Of a DNA stretch of 64,000 bases, positions 47,831 through 60,600 are shown one piece after another (within the stretch, counting starts at the first letter, position 1; each line of letters opens with the position of its first letter). The notes beneath the pieces are model-generated. The model was given only the letters and a program-made list of their open reading frames with translations. It made no database searches and was not told the DNA's origin. This DNA is from Megachile rotundata (taxonomy: Eukaryota; Arthropoda; Insecta; Hymenoptera; Megachilidae). The DNA is taken from contig NC_134995.1 of assembly GCF_050947335.1 (NCBI RefSeq), forward strand, positions 6,858,501 through 6,922,500. Direction: 5' to 3'. The position numbers were made by a program, and so were the translations under genes.

Positions 47831-49290
47831 TTATGGATCTTGAGACATAAGCAATATGGAAATAAGGGATATAAGGAAATTCTAGTTCATGAAACTTTGA
47901 GGTCTAGGGAATTCTAGTTAATGAAAATTCGGGATCTAGGGAATTCTAGTCGATGAAAATTCGGGATCTAGGGAATTGTAGTAAATGAAAATTTGAGGCC
48001 TAGGGAATTGCAGCCCATGAAAATTCGGAATCTAGGGAATTCAAGCCGCCGAAAATTTGAAATCTAGGAAATAGAATTCCATGAAAATTTGGAATCTAGA
48101 GAATTTTAAACCACAAGAATTCAAGATCTAGGAACTTTAATACCTTGGAAATCAAGATCTTGGGATTTTAGAATCTTGAAAGCTAAATCTAGGGATATTA
48201 AAAATATGCAATCGAAATCTAGAAATTCTTAATCTTAAAAATCGAGATCTAGAGATTTCAAGTTTTTGAGAATTCGTAGTCTATGAATTTTGCAACTTTA
48301 GAATGCAGGATCTAGGGATTTTTTCATCTTGAAATTCCATGTCTAGGGATTTTTGAATTCTAGAATTTGCGATTTAGGGATTTTTACATCTTAAAATTCA
48401 TGATCTGGAGATTTTTTAATCCTAAAATTCCATGTCCAGGGATTTTCGAACTCTAGAATTCCGGATCTGGGGACATTAGCACCTCGGAATTCAAGATCTA
48501 GAGATTTTAGAATCTTGAAAGCTAAATCTGGGGATATTAGAAATATGCAATCGAAATCTAGAAATTCTTAATCTTAAAATTCGAGATCTAGAGATTTCAA
48601 GTTTTTGAGAATTCATAGTCTATGAATTTTGCAACTTTAGAATGGAATTATTGTATGATTGAATCTAGGGATTTTTTCATCTTGAAATTCCAAGTCTAGG
48701 GATTTTTTAGTATTGGAGTTCCATGTCTACGGATTTTTTGAACTCTAGAATTCCGGATCTAGGGACTTTTGCATCTTGGATGTCCATGTCTAGGGATTTT
48801 TTAATCGTGGAGTTCCATTTCTAGGGATTTTAGAACTCTAGAATTCCGGAACTAATGGTTTTTTCATCTTGAAATTCCAGGTCTAGGGATTTTTTAATCC
48901 TGAAAATTCGTAGTCAAGGAATTTTGGAATTCCACATCTAGAAATTTTAAAACCATGAATTTCCAGATCTAGGAATTGTGACCCTGAGAATTCAGTTTAG
49001 TAATTTTTTAACCTTGGAATTAGAGATTTAGGAATTTTTGAAGTTTGCGAATTCATAATAAAAAAATTTTGAAACATCAGAATTCCCGATCTAGTAATAT
49101 TGTAATCTTAAAATACTAAATCTAGAGATTACTTAACCTTGGAGCTCAAAATCTAAGGATTTTTATTCCTTGGTATTCTAGATTTAAAAATTTGTTAACT
49201 CTGAGAGCACGAGATCTAGTAATTCTGAAATCTTGAAAGTTATAATGTAGAAGTTTCGAAATCTTGAAATTCGTGATCTAGGGATCTTAA
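47831..49290. repeat. Minisatellite of GATCTAGGGA words, 32-bp unit with higher-order copies
   Basis: GATCTAGGGAATTCTAGTCG plus ATGAAAATTCGG makes 32 bp (starts at 47933, 47965, 47997 and 48029). Further on the unit is GATCTAGGGATTTTTTCATC plus TTGAAATTCCAT, also 32 bp. A block of about 150 bp (48156-48305) recurs at 48495-48644, 339 bp away, with few differences. The array is about 1.4 kb long and decays after about 49000. Confidence 0.9.
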
Positions 49291-50680
49291 CACCCTCAAG
49301 TTCGGTGTTCGGTTGCACGTAACGAGAGAGAGAGTGCGAGTATATCTTCTTTTAATAATGTTCGGGGCGATGGAAGGAACGGAGGCTTTTAAAATGGTGC
49401 AAGGGAAAATATAGGTTCGTATTTTCCAGCCGGGACGAGGGAACTGTGGTCTTGTGTAGATTCGCGAAAGACACTGAGATAAGACAGGTACAAAGAGGGT
49501 GACTCGAGTTCGGAACACTCGCCCTTCATAAATTCGCCTCTGCCGGTTGGTGCGAGCTAAGCGATTACGCGAGCTGTTATTTCTCATCAGTTTTATTTAG
49601 AATTAGAAATACAGGGATCTAAAAACGTAGAAATCTAAGAACATGAAGTATATCAAAATATAATGATTCGAAAGCGTAAAGATGTGCAGATATGGGAATG
49701 TATACAGATATCTAGAAACGTGGACACAAAGAAGTAAGTTTTGAGAATTATGGAACAAAGAGTAATTGAATCGAGCGATATACAGGTGTAAAGAAAACTA
49801 GAAAACGAATCTACACGCACATCCACTTTTATAGCACAGATCACGAGAGCATAACTAACGAAACAAGTTAAATTGTACAGGCGAAATTCCGCTAAACCGA
49901 ATACGGCCGATAATTTTGAAGCAGGAACACGTTTCGCTGGATGTAACAATCGCACGACATTTTTTTCCACGGAATGTCGGCATTGCTCGAAGGAAGCTCA
50001 CGATATGCATATTAAAATATGCACGAAACGAGGAGCGGAACTTTAAAAATTGCACGTGGTGAAGAAAAAAAGAGCCAGAAAATGGAGACGGGAAAAAAAG
50101 GAGGCATAGCACGGGAGCAACACCGTGCACAATTTATGACACGAACCGATGCTGGGATTATAAATATGTAGATGATCCCTAGTCATTCCCGGGGCGGGTG
50201 GATAAGACTGAAAGGCGCCAAGGCGGGTTGTTTGCACAGGACTCTGGTGACAAAACGCCTAACTCCTTCCGTGGTGCCCTCTCGTACACGTGAAGGTCGA
50301 AGTGTGGCCCGTGTCTCACCTTCCGAACACACGCTCGGAAACGTGCGAACGTAAGTGTGTGTGTGTTAGCAGCGTCTGGCCGAGGGCGATATCGTTTACG
50401 ATAATGCATGTGCCTAGTGCAGATCTCTCGGTCGAACGATCGTCCCCTTCGGGCTGCTTCCCCTATCGTCGACTCGTTACCTTCGACTTAGCACGTTCAC
50501 ACGCGATATGATAGCTCGACAGACACCGATGCAGCGACAATCTTCCCTTCCTGTCTGGTCGATTTCGAAAAATTGAACTGGAACGGCCACGAATTCACCG
50601 ACCGACTGTTTCGCGTCCTTCCAAATCGTGTACAGGCGACGCCAAAACTTGGGAAAATATGAAAAATGATGGAGGATAGA
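49291..50680. other. GC-richer unique island
   Basis: A 115-codon minus frame (49240-49587) and a 105-codon one (49653-49970) are unrecognised, as are shorter overlapping frames at 50043-50511. A GAGAGAGAGAG run occurs at about 49324. CpG-containing and possibly regulatory. Confidence 0.45.
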
Positions 50681-51900
50681 ATTTTACATTTGTGGATTTT
50701 TGGGGATTTGGAAGTTTAAGAGAAGATGAGGATTTGGCATAGGTGGTTGAGGAATCTGAGATTTGGGGATTTAGGGGTATAGGGATTTGGAGGTGTGTGA
50801 GAGTTTGGGGAGCTGTGGGATTTTCAGACGTAAGAATTTGTGGATCTAGGGATATGGGGATCCAGGGATATGGGGATCCAGGGATATGGGGATCCAGGGA
50901 TATGGGGATCTAGGGATATGGGGATCTAGGGATATGGGGATCTAGGGATATGGGGATCTAGGGATATGGGGATCTAGGGATATGGGGATCTAGGGATATG
51001 GGGATCTAGGGATATGGGCATCTAAGAATATGGGGATCTAGGGATATGGGGATCTAGGGGTATGGGGATCTAGGGGTATGGGGATCTAGGGATATGGGGA
51101 TCTAGGGATATGGGGATCTAGGCATACGGGGATCTAGAGATATGGAGATGTAGATACATGGTGATCTAGTGATTTGGATATTGGGTACATAGGATATAGG
51201 GACTTTTGAGATCTAGGTACACGAAATCTAGGGACATTGAGATCTAGGTACCCGGAATCTAGGGAATTTGAGATCTATGTATTCGGAATCTAGGAACTTT
51301 GAGATCTAGATATCCGGAATCTAACTACGCAAGGATGTAGATAAATTGCGATCTATGGATTTGGATATTCTCAGATCTGAAGATCTAAGGAATCTAGGGA
51401 TTTTGAGACTGTGAAGTTTGTGAACATAGGTATTTTTGAACTGAAAAATTTAGAAATATTGATATTTGGAAATTTTATAATTGTGAGTATCTAGGTATAT
51501 AGAAAGCTAGAGTTGTAAAAATCTAGGGATATGCGATTTTAGGAATATGACAATCTAGGAATATTGGAACATGGAAACAAGACAATCTAGGGATATTTCA
51601 ATTTACAAACTAGGAAAGCTAGGAATATTGGAATTTTTTAGTGAAGGAATATAGGAACATGGAAATCTACATATGTAGAATTTAATAATATACAAATGTA
51701 AGTGAAATGGGAATTAAGAGATATAGGAATCTAGGGATATTTTGTTTTATAAGTGAATCTAGGAATATTGAAACCAATATATATGGAAATTAAAAATGTA
51801 CGAATCGATGTATACAGGAATCTAGGAATATAGAAATCTAATAGTGTCCTAGTAAGTTTCAAATTTAGGGATAATGGAAAATCTGAAAATGTGAAAACTT
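50681..51900. repeat. 16-bp minisatellite (GATCTAGGGATATGGG) with decayed flanks
   Basis: The perfect core lies at 50838-51130, about 18 copies of 16 bp. The first few carry CCAGG and the rest CTAGG. The unit is a dimer of 8-bp halves (GGATCTAG and GGATATGG). Downstream to about 51880 the words GATCTAGG and GGAATCTAGG recur irregularly. It shares its core word with the 32-bp array 1.5 kb upstream. Confidence 0.94.
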
Positions 51901-52560
51901 GAAAATTCCAAATACGAGAAACAAGAAAATTCATGGATTTAAAAATTGTCCAGCTAGGTGTCGTCGAAAGGATGCCAAGGTTGCAACCGAGTGTACCTCA
52001 TGCTGTTAGAGTATTTTCTCATTTCAGGTTATTTTCCGGGTGCGCGCTCGATGCTATCCGGCACGTAGGAGAAAATTGCCGGGCGACCGGCGCAGAAAAA
52101 AGGAATTGTAGCGAGCTGTTCGTTCGCTTTGTTCGGTATATCGCAGCCAGGTTCGACAAAGCGGACTGGGTTGAGGTGCCGGAGACTCGCCGAGGGAATG
52201 AAACCTGATTTAGGACTGCGGTCCAGAAATCTCCCGGGGGACTGTCCGAACTGACCACCGTGAGCTCGCTTCGCTTTCCAGTATCCCTCTGAGTGCGATC
52301 CTCACCCTGCTACCACCACCGATTCTCCGCCGGCTACTACGCGTCCCACCTACAACATCCTCGTGTCCCTGGACGCCAACAAGTGCGACTCTTTACCAAC
52401 ATCGTGCTCCGAAATGCGTCCGGAATACTAAGGAACTCTCAGGCGTTACCCTGCGATTTCATTAAAATGGAAAAGAATACGACCCTGCTGGAGGACATGT
52501 GACTAAGGGATGCAGAGTGGGATCTTGCTTGTCTTGTACAATTATCGTGTTTGGAGACGA
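51901..52560. other. GC-richer unique island
   Basis: A 91-codon (51933-52208) and a 69-codon (52293-52502) + frame, with an overlapping minus frame. None is recognised. Confidence 0.45.
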
Positions 52561-52837
52561 ATTTTTAGGTTTTGATATATCTGAATTATACAATTTTTGA
52601 ATATGGAAGTTTTTTAAATGTTATTTTAAAATAAAACCGAGACAATTTTTCAAAATTGTGAACTTTTAAACCTCTAGATTTGTAAATTAGCAAATTTCAA
52701 AATCCCTAAATTTTCAAGTTAGCAAATTCGCAAATAAGCAAGTTTAATCATTTTCAAATAGTAAATTTGATCGATTGAAAATTTAGGGATTTTTAAATTT
52801 GTTAATTCGATAAATCTAGAGATTTGAAAATTCACTA

Positions 52838-53155
52838 TCAAATTATTAAGTTATTAAATTATTAAATTATTAAATTATTAAATTATTAAATTATTAAATT
52901 ATTAAATTATTAAATTATTAAATTATTAAATTATTAAATTATTAAATTATTAAATTATTAAATTACTAAATTACTAAATTACTAAATTACTAAATTACTA
53001 AATTACTAAATTACTAAATTACTAAATTACTAAATTACTAAATCACTAAATCACTAAATCACTAAATCACTAAATCACTAAATCACTAAATCACTAAATC
53101 ACTAAATTACTAAATTACTAAATAACTAAATAACTAAATCACTAAATTACTAAAA
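52838..53155. repeat. 8-bp minisatellite with ordered unit blocks
   Basis: AAATTATT about 14 times (to about 52960), then AAATTACT about 10 times (to about 53040), then AAATCACT about 8 times (to about 53104), then mixed AAATTACT, AAATAACT and AAATCACT. The 8-bp phase is kept throughout. Upstream (52600-52830) there are loose AAATTTG words. Confidence 0.97.
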
Positions 53156-53394
53156 TATTTAATTAAACTAAAAACTTTCCAAATTCTGAAATCACCAAAT
53201 TCCAAAATTTTCAAATACAAAAATTCTTAATCTTTACATTTCCCAAGTTCTCAAAATTCCACAATTCCAAAACTTTCCAAATTTCCAAGTTTCTAATCAA
53301 AAAAATTCCCACATACTGCCTTTCCCTAGTTCTCACTAGATCTTCCCTAGTTCTTAATTCTAAATCTTTCCAAATTCTCAAACATTTCATATGT

Positions 53395-53730
53395 TATCAA
53401 ATTTCCTCAGTTCTAAAAATTCCTAATTTCACAAATTTCTATAACTCCTCATATTTCTCAAATTTCTCAAATTTCTAAAACTCCTCAAATTTCTCAAATT
53501 TCTCAAATTTCTCAAATTTCTAAAACTCCTCAAATTTCTAAAACTTCACAAATTTCTCAAATTTCTAAAACTCCTCAAATTTCTAAAACTTCTTAAATTT
53601 CTAAAACTTCTTAAATTTCTCAAATTTCTAAAACTCCACAAATTTCTCAAGTTTCTAAAACTCCTCAAATTTCTCAAATTTCTCAAATTCTCAAATTTCT
53701 TAAATTTCTTAAATTTCCAAATTTTCAAAA
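53395..53730. repeat. 9/18-bp minisatellite (CAAATTTCT, CAAATTTCTAAAACTCCT)
   Basis: Runs of the 9-bp CAAATTTCT alternate with the 18-bp CAAATTTCTAAAACTCCT. Looser relatives extend back to about 53160. The Arg/Asn/Leu-rich minus frame at 53546-53728 is its translation. Confidence 0.92.
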
Positions 53731-54889
53731 CCTCCTACACGAACAATCTCATAAAGATCCCACAACTACCAACAAGTACGCATTTTGCCGTATCCTATCC
53801 AAATTCCGCTACAGAGGCAGCACAACAGCACAGCATCGTTGCGGTATACATCTTTTTTACCCCGCGAGTTTCCGCGATATCTTGATTATTGGAATACCCG
53901 TTGCCTTTCAATAAAACCTCCCGCTCTTGACGTCGAATTTTGGTTGCCGTTGGAAAGTTCCAGTCGCTGGAATCTTTGTTCCGGGACTTCTTTCCTACAT
54001 CCGACGTGGATAACAAATATTGTTTCGACTCGTATAATATCGGATCCCCTGTGCTCCTATATCGAGCTCCTCTATCCTCGCGAAAGCCAGAGGCTAGGGG
54101 AAAAGTTTTAGGCAAGGGCCTGAGGAAAAGAAAGGAATAAGGAGAGAGGTAGGAAGACGCTCCTGGCACAGCCTGGCGTGTAGGTTACTACGTGCCTGCT
54201 CGTCGGGGCATCCCGTGACCGTGGTCTGGCTTAAGGATTCGGGTCAGGCTGTAACCTGCCTCGATTGCAAATACAAGGGGGAAACACTCTTGGAAACGCT
54301 GCCAAAACCAAAACTCAAGTGCCACCAGGACCTGTGGGCGACCACGAAGACGCAAAAATTTAATAGCTTTCCTCTACGATTCGTTTCATTACTCTTCTGT
54401 ACACGGTACACGAACAAATCACTCGATATTTAGAAAACCTAGGTTGAAAGGTCAAATGTTTCAGATACGTATGAAACTCGTATTTATCAAGCGGTTCACT
54501 GTATTTACACGAGTTGATTGAAGCGACTGACGTTAGAAGCTCTTTTACTTTGCGTCCTCACGCGCCAACTTGTGAGTTATGACTCATGTTTTGAAATTAT
54601 TAAACAGGACTTGGCTGTATATTGCATGTGTGTATACTTTTCACTTGTTATGGTTCTATACCCTCTAGACACCCATTAGCCATCTTTTGGTACTTTTGAC
54701 AATTTTATTAAGGACTTGGGTGCATCTTAGGAAAGTTTGATTCTTTGACAAAATGTCGTATGTGGCACAGTTTGATCTGTACGTTCATATGTGTGTGTGA
54801 CTGATGAGGTTCTACAGTAGTTTGATGTATTTTGTACATTTTGGCGTGTAATAATAATTGAGAAGTGATTACATACGTGAACAAAGTTG
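53731..54889. other. Unique DNA, GC-richer at 53770-54440
   Basis: Frames of 108 codons (53785-54111, +) and 124 codons (53795-54169, minus) overlap, and a 72-codon + frame lies at 54215-54433. None is recognised. Confidence 0.45.
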
Positions 54890-55215
54890 TTCAGAATGTT
54901 AGTCTTGACGATATATTTCAAGGTCATCGCTGAAGCATGTGTCTATTATTGAAAATATTTTTACGAATATTTGAAACCTAGATTGCGATCATATAAAGAA
55001 GAACAATGTGGATAAATGTTGCTATGGATTATATTCTTGACTACATATTTCAAGGTTCATTGAAATCATTGAACTTCTTATAAAATTTGTCATTTACACA
55101 CTATTTTCATGAATATCTAAAATTAAAGTTGAACGATGATGAGTATAGATGTGGACATGGATGATGTTTTGGACTACATATTTCAAGGTTCATTGAAATC
55201 ATTGAAATCCTCCAA
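54890..55215. repeat. Tandem repeat, 133-bp unit, three copies
   Basis: TATTTCAAGGTTCATTGAAA-type phrases start at 54914, 55046 and 55179. The first copy is more diverged. Confidence 0.75.
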
Positions 55216-56137
55216 AAACTTATCGAATACTTATTACAAATTACCATATAACTGAGACTGTGATTTTAAAGAAAATCCAAGTAGCACAGAAGTTTAATAT
55301 AATTTTAATATAAACAAATGGAAGAAACGACCATCTGAATTAATTAACATTTTCGACGAATTAACAGAAAAATTTTGTTTAGATTAAAATTCTCTCGTAA
55401 AAAGTAAAAGGTTGAACCTAATCGCACATAACCTCAAAGAGTTAAAGAATATTAACGTAACTAAGAACATTAACATAACTAAGAATATCAACATAACTCT
55501 CGCTCGAAAGCTAAAATTAAAAAACAGAGAGGTTCATGCAAATATATACTATATGTTTATACGTCATGATCGACTCACTGAATTCTATCGCATGCAATGT
55601 TTGCCTCGGTGTTTATAAACAGCGTTCTGAATGTTCCCATTTAATTTCCATACATACTTCGTGTCGAAAGATTTCATCGGCAATCAGTTAGTTGTCATCA
55701 ACCGGCGATTGTGGATCTGTTTAGCATTACGCAGTTACAAAGTATCGTGCTGAAAATGTCAGCGTATTATTCTAACGAAGAAATGGCGGATATGCATTTT
55801 ATGTATGACCGTGCTAATGGAGGTAGCGCGATGTTTTTACGCGGAAAAGTTTACTGATTCCTTTCGTACTCTGTTTTGACATCTTTGAATTTAAATTTTG
55901 GAATTGTTGATATCTGTAAGATGGATGTAGACTCATTTGGAGCCATTCGTGGAAATTAATGATGATGTGTCATTAAGGAGTAAGTTCATTAGAAATTAGT
56001 TGTATTTGTGGTGAATATATGTAGATCTTGACGTCCCATGTGGAAAAACATATTTAATTTGTAGAAGAAATATATACAAGAATATACAAATAAATAGTTA
56101 TCTATAGAAAATTGTGCTAATTATTTTTGTCTGCAGA
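55216..56137. other. Unique DNA
   Basis: A small ATTAACATAACTAAGAA duplication lies at 55450-55500. A slightly GC-richer patch is at 55620-55860. No gene is recognised. Confidence 0.45.
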
Positions 56138-56640
56138 ACCTTTCATAAGTAGTCACTCTATCCATAAATATGTTCATCAATAGAGCACATGTAGTACTAT
56201 AACTACATTCTAACTATTATAGCATATTACAGTTACTTTCTTTCATGAGTAGTCACTCTATCCATAAGTATATCCATCAATAGACTACATATGGTACTAT
56301 AACTACATGATAACTATTATAACATATTACAGTTCCTGTCTTTCATAAGTAGTCACTCTATCCATAAGTATATCCATCAATAGACTACATATAGCACTGT
56401 AACTACATTATAACTATTATAGTATATTACAGTTTCTTTCGTTCATGAGTAGTCACTCTATCCACAAGTACATCCATCAATACTCTACATATCGTACTAT
56501 AACTACATTATAACTATTATAGTATATTACAGTTTCTCTCTTTCACGAGTAGTCACTCTATCCATGAATAATATATCCATCAATCTACTATAGTTAGCAC
56601 ATCACTATAGTTATTACAGTATAGCATAATTACTCTATAA
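56138..56640. repeat. Tandem repeat with exact 100-bp step, five copies
   Basis: AGTAGTCACTCTATCC begins at 56148, 56248, 56348, 56448 and 56548. Each unit also contains ATATCCATCAATAGACTACA and AACTACATTATAACTATTAT. The middle copies are over 90 % alike, and the fifth decays at its end. Confidence 0.95.
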
Positions 56641-58055
56641 TGAATAGTATCATATGCCACTTAATTGATGCAAATCACTTAATCAAACCACCAAGCAAGA
56701 ATTTTCCCAGTGACTCGTGAAATATGCTTCGAATCCTTGCATTTTATTTACCGATAAAGCTGCATTTACATAAAGTGGAGTTACAAATTTCCATAATGAT
56801 CACATGTGGGCGGATCACGCATTTATTCAAACAAATCGCCAACAACGTTTTTCGTTGAATGTTTCAATGTACATTATGGGAGATTGCCTCTAATTATCTT
56901 GAACTGTCAGGTATCAATCTCAATTTCTTAGTTAACTTGGACAATTATCGTATACTTGCAGAAAGATTACCGATGTGTTACATGCTTTAATTCATTTTGC
57001 GTGATACGAGAAGGCACTTGAACTTGGTGTTCAAAGGTAGACATGGACCAGTTGCGTCTCGATTTAAATCTTTCAAACTTCTTTTTATGGATATGCAAAG
57101 TACTTTGTTGATAACTTGGAAGAATAATAAAACCAACTTCGCAATGCATCAGATAATTTGACAGAAATTAAAATTGACTGTTTAAGAGGCTATGAAGTAC
57201 TTGTAATATGGACAAAACTAAAAAGACACGAATGTAGATAAAAATGAAAGACCTATAAAAATCAGTGAAAACGAAAGGACGAAACCGTGTAAAAATGAAG
57301 GGACATGAAACTACATAAAAATGAAAGAACACAAAATGTACGAAAATGAAAGTACGTAAAATGAATGTGAAATGTGAAAATGAAAGTGCATACAGAACAT
57401 TTTTTGCAAATATCAAAAAGTCAGATAAAATAACGCTATTTCAAAAACCGCGTTGTGTGTCATATATAAATATTGAACTTTTTTTTTAACACAGCTAACA
57501 TTGAAAGAGTCTGCCACGGGAAATACGCTTGGGGACGATATTTTGAGAAGGAAGACAATGCTTCGAGACGGGATTGCGATCGGTCGCGTTAGAAATCGTA
57601 TCGAAGAATTGGCACGGAAAATGGAAACTCCGTCTCAAGAATTTCTAACTTTCATCTAACTTTGAACGATAAAGGTATCTTTCAGTTTCTACGCTTGCGT
57701 GAAATTTCCAGTGGCCAAAACAAACTTCACGCGAACTTCAAGCTAAAATGGAATCGATAGCGCTTGTTATCCTTGTGCTCCTTCCAAAATTCGCTTTTCG
57801 AAAACAGGGTTGTGACGAAATGAAGTTTGTTTTATGATCCTTTGTAATGTGGGAGACGGAGGTTAGGGGACTGGTTTTGAGGCAGTCTCGCTATATGGCG
57901 TTTCGAGAACACGGTTTCAGTATAATGTTACGAAACTTATGATAATTTTCTTGTGATATATTTTAACAACAATGAGAGTTTTAATATATGTTTCTACAAT
58001 TTTATATGTAGTTATACAAGGTTTATATTTAACACAATTTTGTATATCACAATTT
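56641..58055. other. Unique DNA with a loose A-rich repeat at 57200-57400 and a mixed island at 57480-57920
   Basis: At 57200-57400 the words AAAATGAAAG(A/T)AC recur every 20-27 bp. No gene is recognised in the rest. Confidence 0.45.
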
Positions 58056-58265
58056 AATACAATTTTGTAGAATTTTAATAAACTTGTGGAATTTTAATAA
58101 ACTTGTAGAATTTTTATAAACTTATAGAATTTTAATAAATTTGTGGAATTTTAATAAACTTGTAGAATTTTAATAAATTTGTACAATTTTAATAAACTTG
58201 TAGAATTTTAATAAACTTGTAAAATTTTAATAAATTTGTAGAATTTTAATAAATTTGTACAAACT
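58056..58265. repeat. 19-bp minisatellite (AATTTTAATAAACTTGTAG)
   Basis: About 11 copies of the 19-bp unit with AAACTTG/AAATTTG and GTAG/GTGG/GTAC variants. Confidence 0.95.
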
Positions 58266-60240
58266 CGAGTTACAACCCCAATTTCACATAACATGAACAG
58301 ACATAATATTAACTAACAAATTTTAATAAAAAATAAATAGAAAGGGTGTTCAATTATTCAACGAAATGAAACAGAAAGCATAAATGGAGAAATTGATATG
58401 CAATTACCAAATAATTATAATTATCAACAATATTGTACACATGTTTACATCTGACACAAACAGCAAAGTACTACAATAAAATAATACGATGATATTGTTA
58501 GTTAATTGACAAGAAATTTAAGAGAAAACATGGTACATCTCGTAATGTAACATTCATAATTCGTGCGAATAACGGAAATCGATGAGCCCCAAATCCATCA
58601 TTGTATATTTTCATTGTTTGATCGGTAAAGCAACAGCAAACATTTGCGATATTTATTATACATATTATAACCGTTATTATATATAATAAATTATTGCAGT
58701 AATAATTGTGCACAGATTTCGGGGATGACTTTACAGTGACAGCTATTGGTAACTTATTGACAAATCGTTGATATTATTCACTTTGAGAACATTGATATGC
58801 AGTTCTGATTTTAAGGGTGGTAAAATATTTCAGTTTGAAATGGACAAAATTTAATGGGGACTTTTACCTTAAAATTTTATAGGGACGATTATCTTGAAAT
58901 CAAGATCTATATGTACTTTATGTAATTGCGTTAATTGATTATGATGAATTTGAATTTTTATTTAAAAAAAATATATTAGTTACGTTTGATGTCATATTAT
59001 TAAAAACGTGTCCAAATAAGTATCCTCCATTTTGAAATTATCCTCCATTATTTGCATTCTACATAAATATCTTCATGTGTCAACAAGTTTATATTACTGT
59101 GAATGTCTTTATTTCGCAGTACTGATGTTTGATAGTACGCTACTAATATAAAGTGTCAGATTGAAAGGTCACTATGTCAACATATAATTTTACTGCTAAT
59201 AGCTTCATACTTAAAACTTCCTACACTTTGAAATAAACAGTTTTCAAATCATAAATCACATGTGTCAGCTCACATAGTAACGATAACATGAAAACTGAAT
59301 AATATGTCATATGACGTAATTACGTAATAATATGTCACATTGCATACGATAATATTAAATTACCATATAGAGAAGTGCTTAATATTTCTTTAAAATTGAC
59401 TGATCATAAATTGCATCGAATGCAACAGATACAAAGTTACACAATAACGAGGTTAAATATCACATATTAAAATCGGATAAAATCTTTTTAAATACACAAT
59501 ATTAAAATAAAGTAAAATTCACTAATTTTAAAGTAACCCAAAACTGTCGTATTCTATTATCTGTAAATGAAGAATATCGCCCTGCAACATAATGTCCTAC
59601 AAAAATAGAAAGATCAAAGAGAAGATGTCCTACAGCGATAGAAATATCAGAGCAAAAAATTCTACAACAATAGACCTTAAAGAAAGTATTCTACAACGAT
59701 AGAAAAATTCCTAAATCGACTGTAAAACGATTCTAATTAAAAAATTTGAAGATTCTGCGTTTTCAGATATTTTATCAAACTTTGCATATCGAATACTTGT
59801 GTTGAATTCATCAGAAATCTTAGTGAACAATTATTTTATTTTTAACAAATCTAGATTGTTCTGATGTGTACTTTTATCACATATAGCTGAAAGTTAATTA
59901 AATTATCTATCATTGATTAAGTAATTTTTCTCATAAATGTAATTAGTGAATAATTAATTCTGTTCTCACCAAATATACTTCATTTGACTTAGTTATTTGT
60001 CATCGATTAATTAAAAATATTCCTCATAAAAATAGGTGATGATTTCAATTTGTTAGATGATCTATACTATTTTTACTAAATACATCTTAAAGTATTTAAC
60101 TAAATGTCAAGGATTAAACAAACGTTCTCCACATAATGAGTAATATCAGTTAGACTGATCTTACTTATACTGAATATACCTTAAAACTGACGCCACTTTT
60201 ACTGAATATATTCAATAAAATTATTTTTTACGCAAAAAAT
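58266..60240. other. Long AT-rich unique stretch
   Basis: At 59590-59720 ATGTCCTACAGCGATAGAAA-type phrases recur 3-4 times at about 36-bp steps. At 59900-60200 loose repeats of TTGATTAAGTAATTTTTCTC and ACTAAATATAC words are visible. No gene is recognised. The 71-codon minus frame at 58498-58713 has no known motif. Confidence 0.45.
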
Positions 60241-60418
60241 AAAATGACCGATTTTTCATTTTTCACAAAATGGGCTCAGATGATTCCTCAATGACTGACG
60301 ATCAGTCGAAATTGCGTGAGCCAAATATGATGACGATGAACGTGTTAAGATAGCTCGCCAACTTTCACAGGACTCGTAGGAAAGCGATGGGCACACGCGA
60401 CGTCACGGAAAAATAGCA

Positions 60419-60600
60419 CGCCCTTTGTCACCGGATATGAATCCTATTGAGCATACTTGGAATATGCTCGGGAGATCCGGTAGTAGCGGAGGAATGCAGC
60501 CACGATGCGACGAGAGCTCGCGGCTTAGGCACTGAAGAATGGCTCGACATACCGCGGGAAGTTCTTTGCCATCTTTTTGGAAAGTTTCCGTCGCCGCCTT
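60419..60600 (+). pseudogene. Frame-broken relic of a Tc1-type transposase C-terminus
   Basis: At 60419-60475 one phase gives Ser-Pro-Asp-Met-Asn-Pro-Ile-Glu-His-Thr-Trp-Asn-Met-Leu-Gly-Arg, the hallmark block around the last acidic residue of the Tc1-type DDE catalytic triad (usually SPDLNPIEHLWD..LGR). After a frame change, the phase of 60480-60600 gives Glu-Glu-Trp-Leu-Asp-Ile-Pro-Arg-Glu-Val-Leu, matching the usual EEW..IPQEVL segment that follows in Tc1-like enzymes. The N-terminal DNA-binding part and the first two acidic residues are not visible upstream, where stops occur. No inverted repeats are identified. It is a dead element. Confidence 0.8.
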
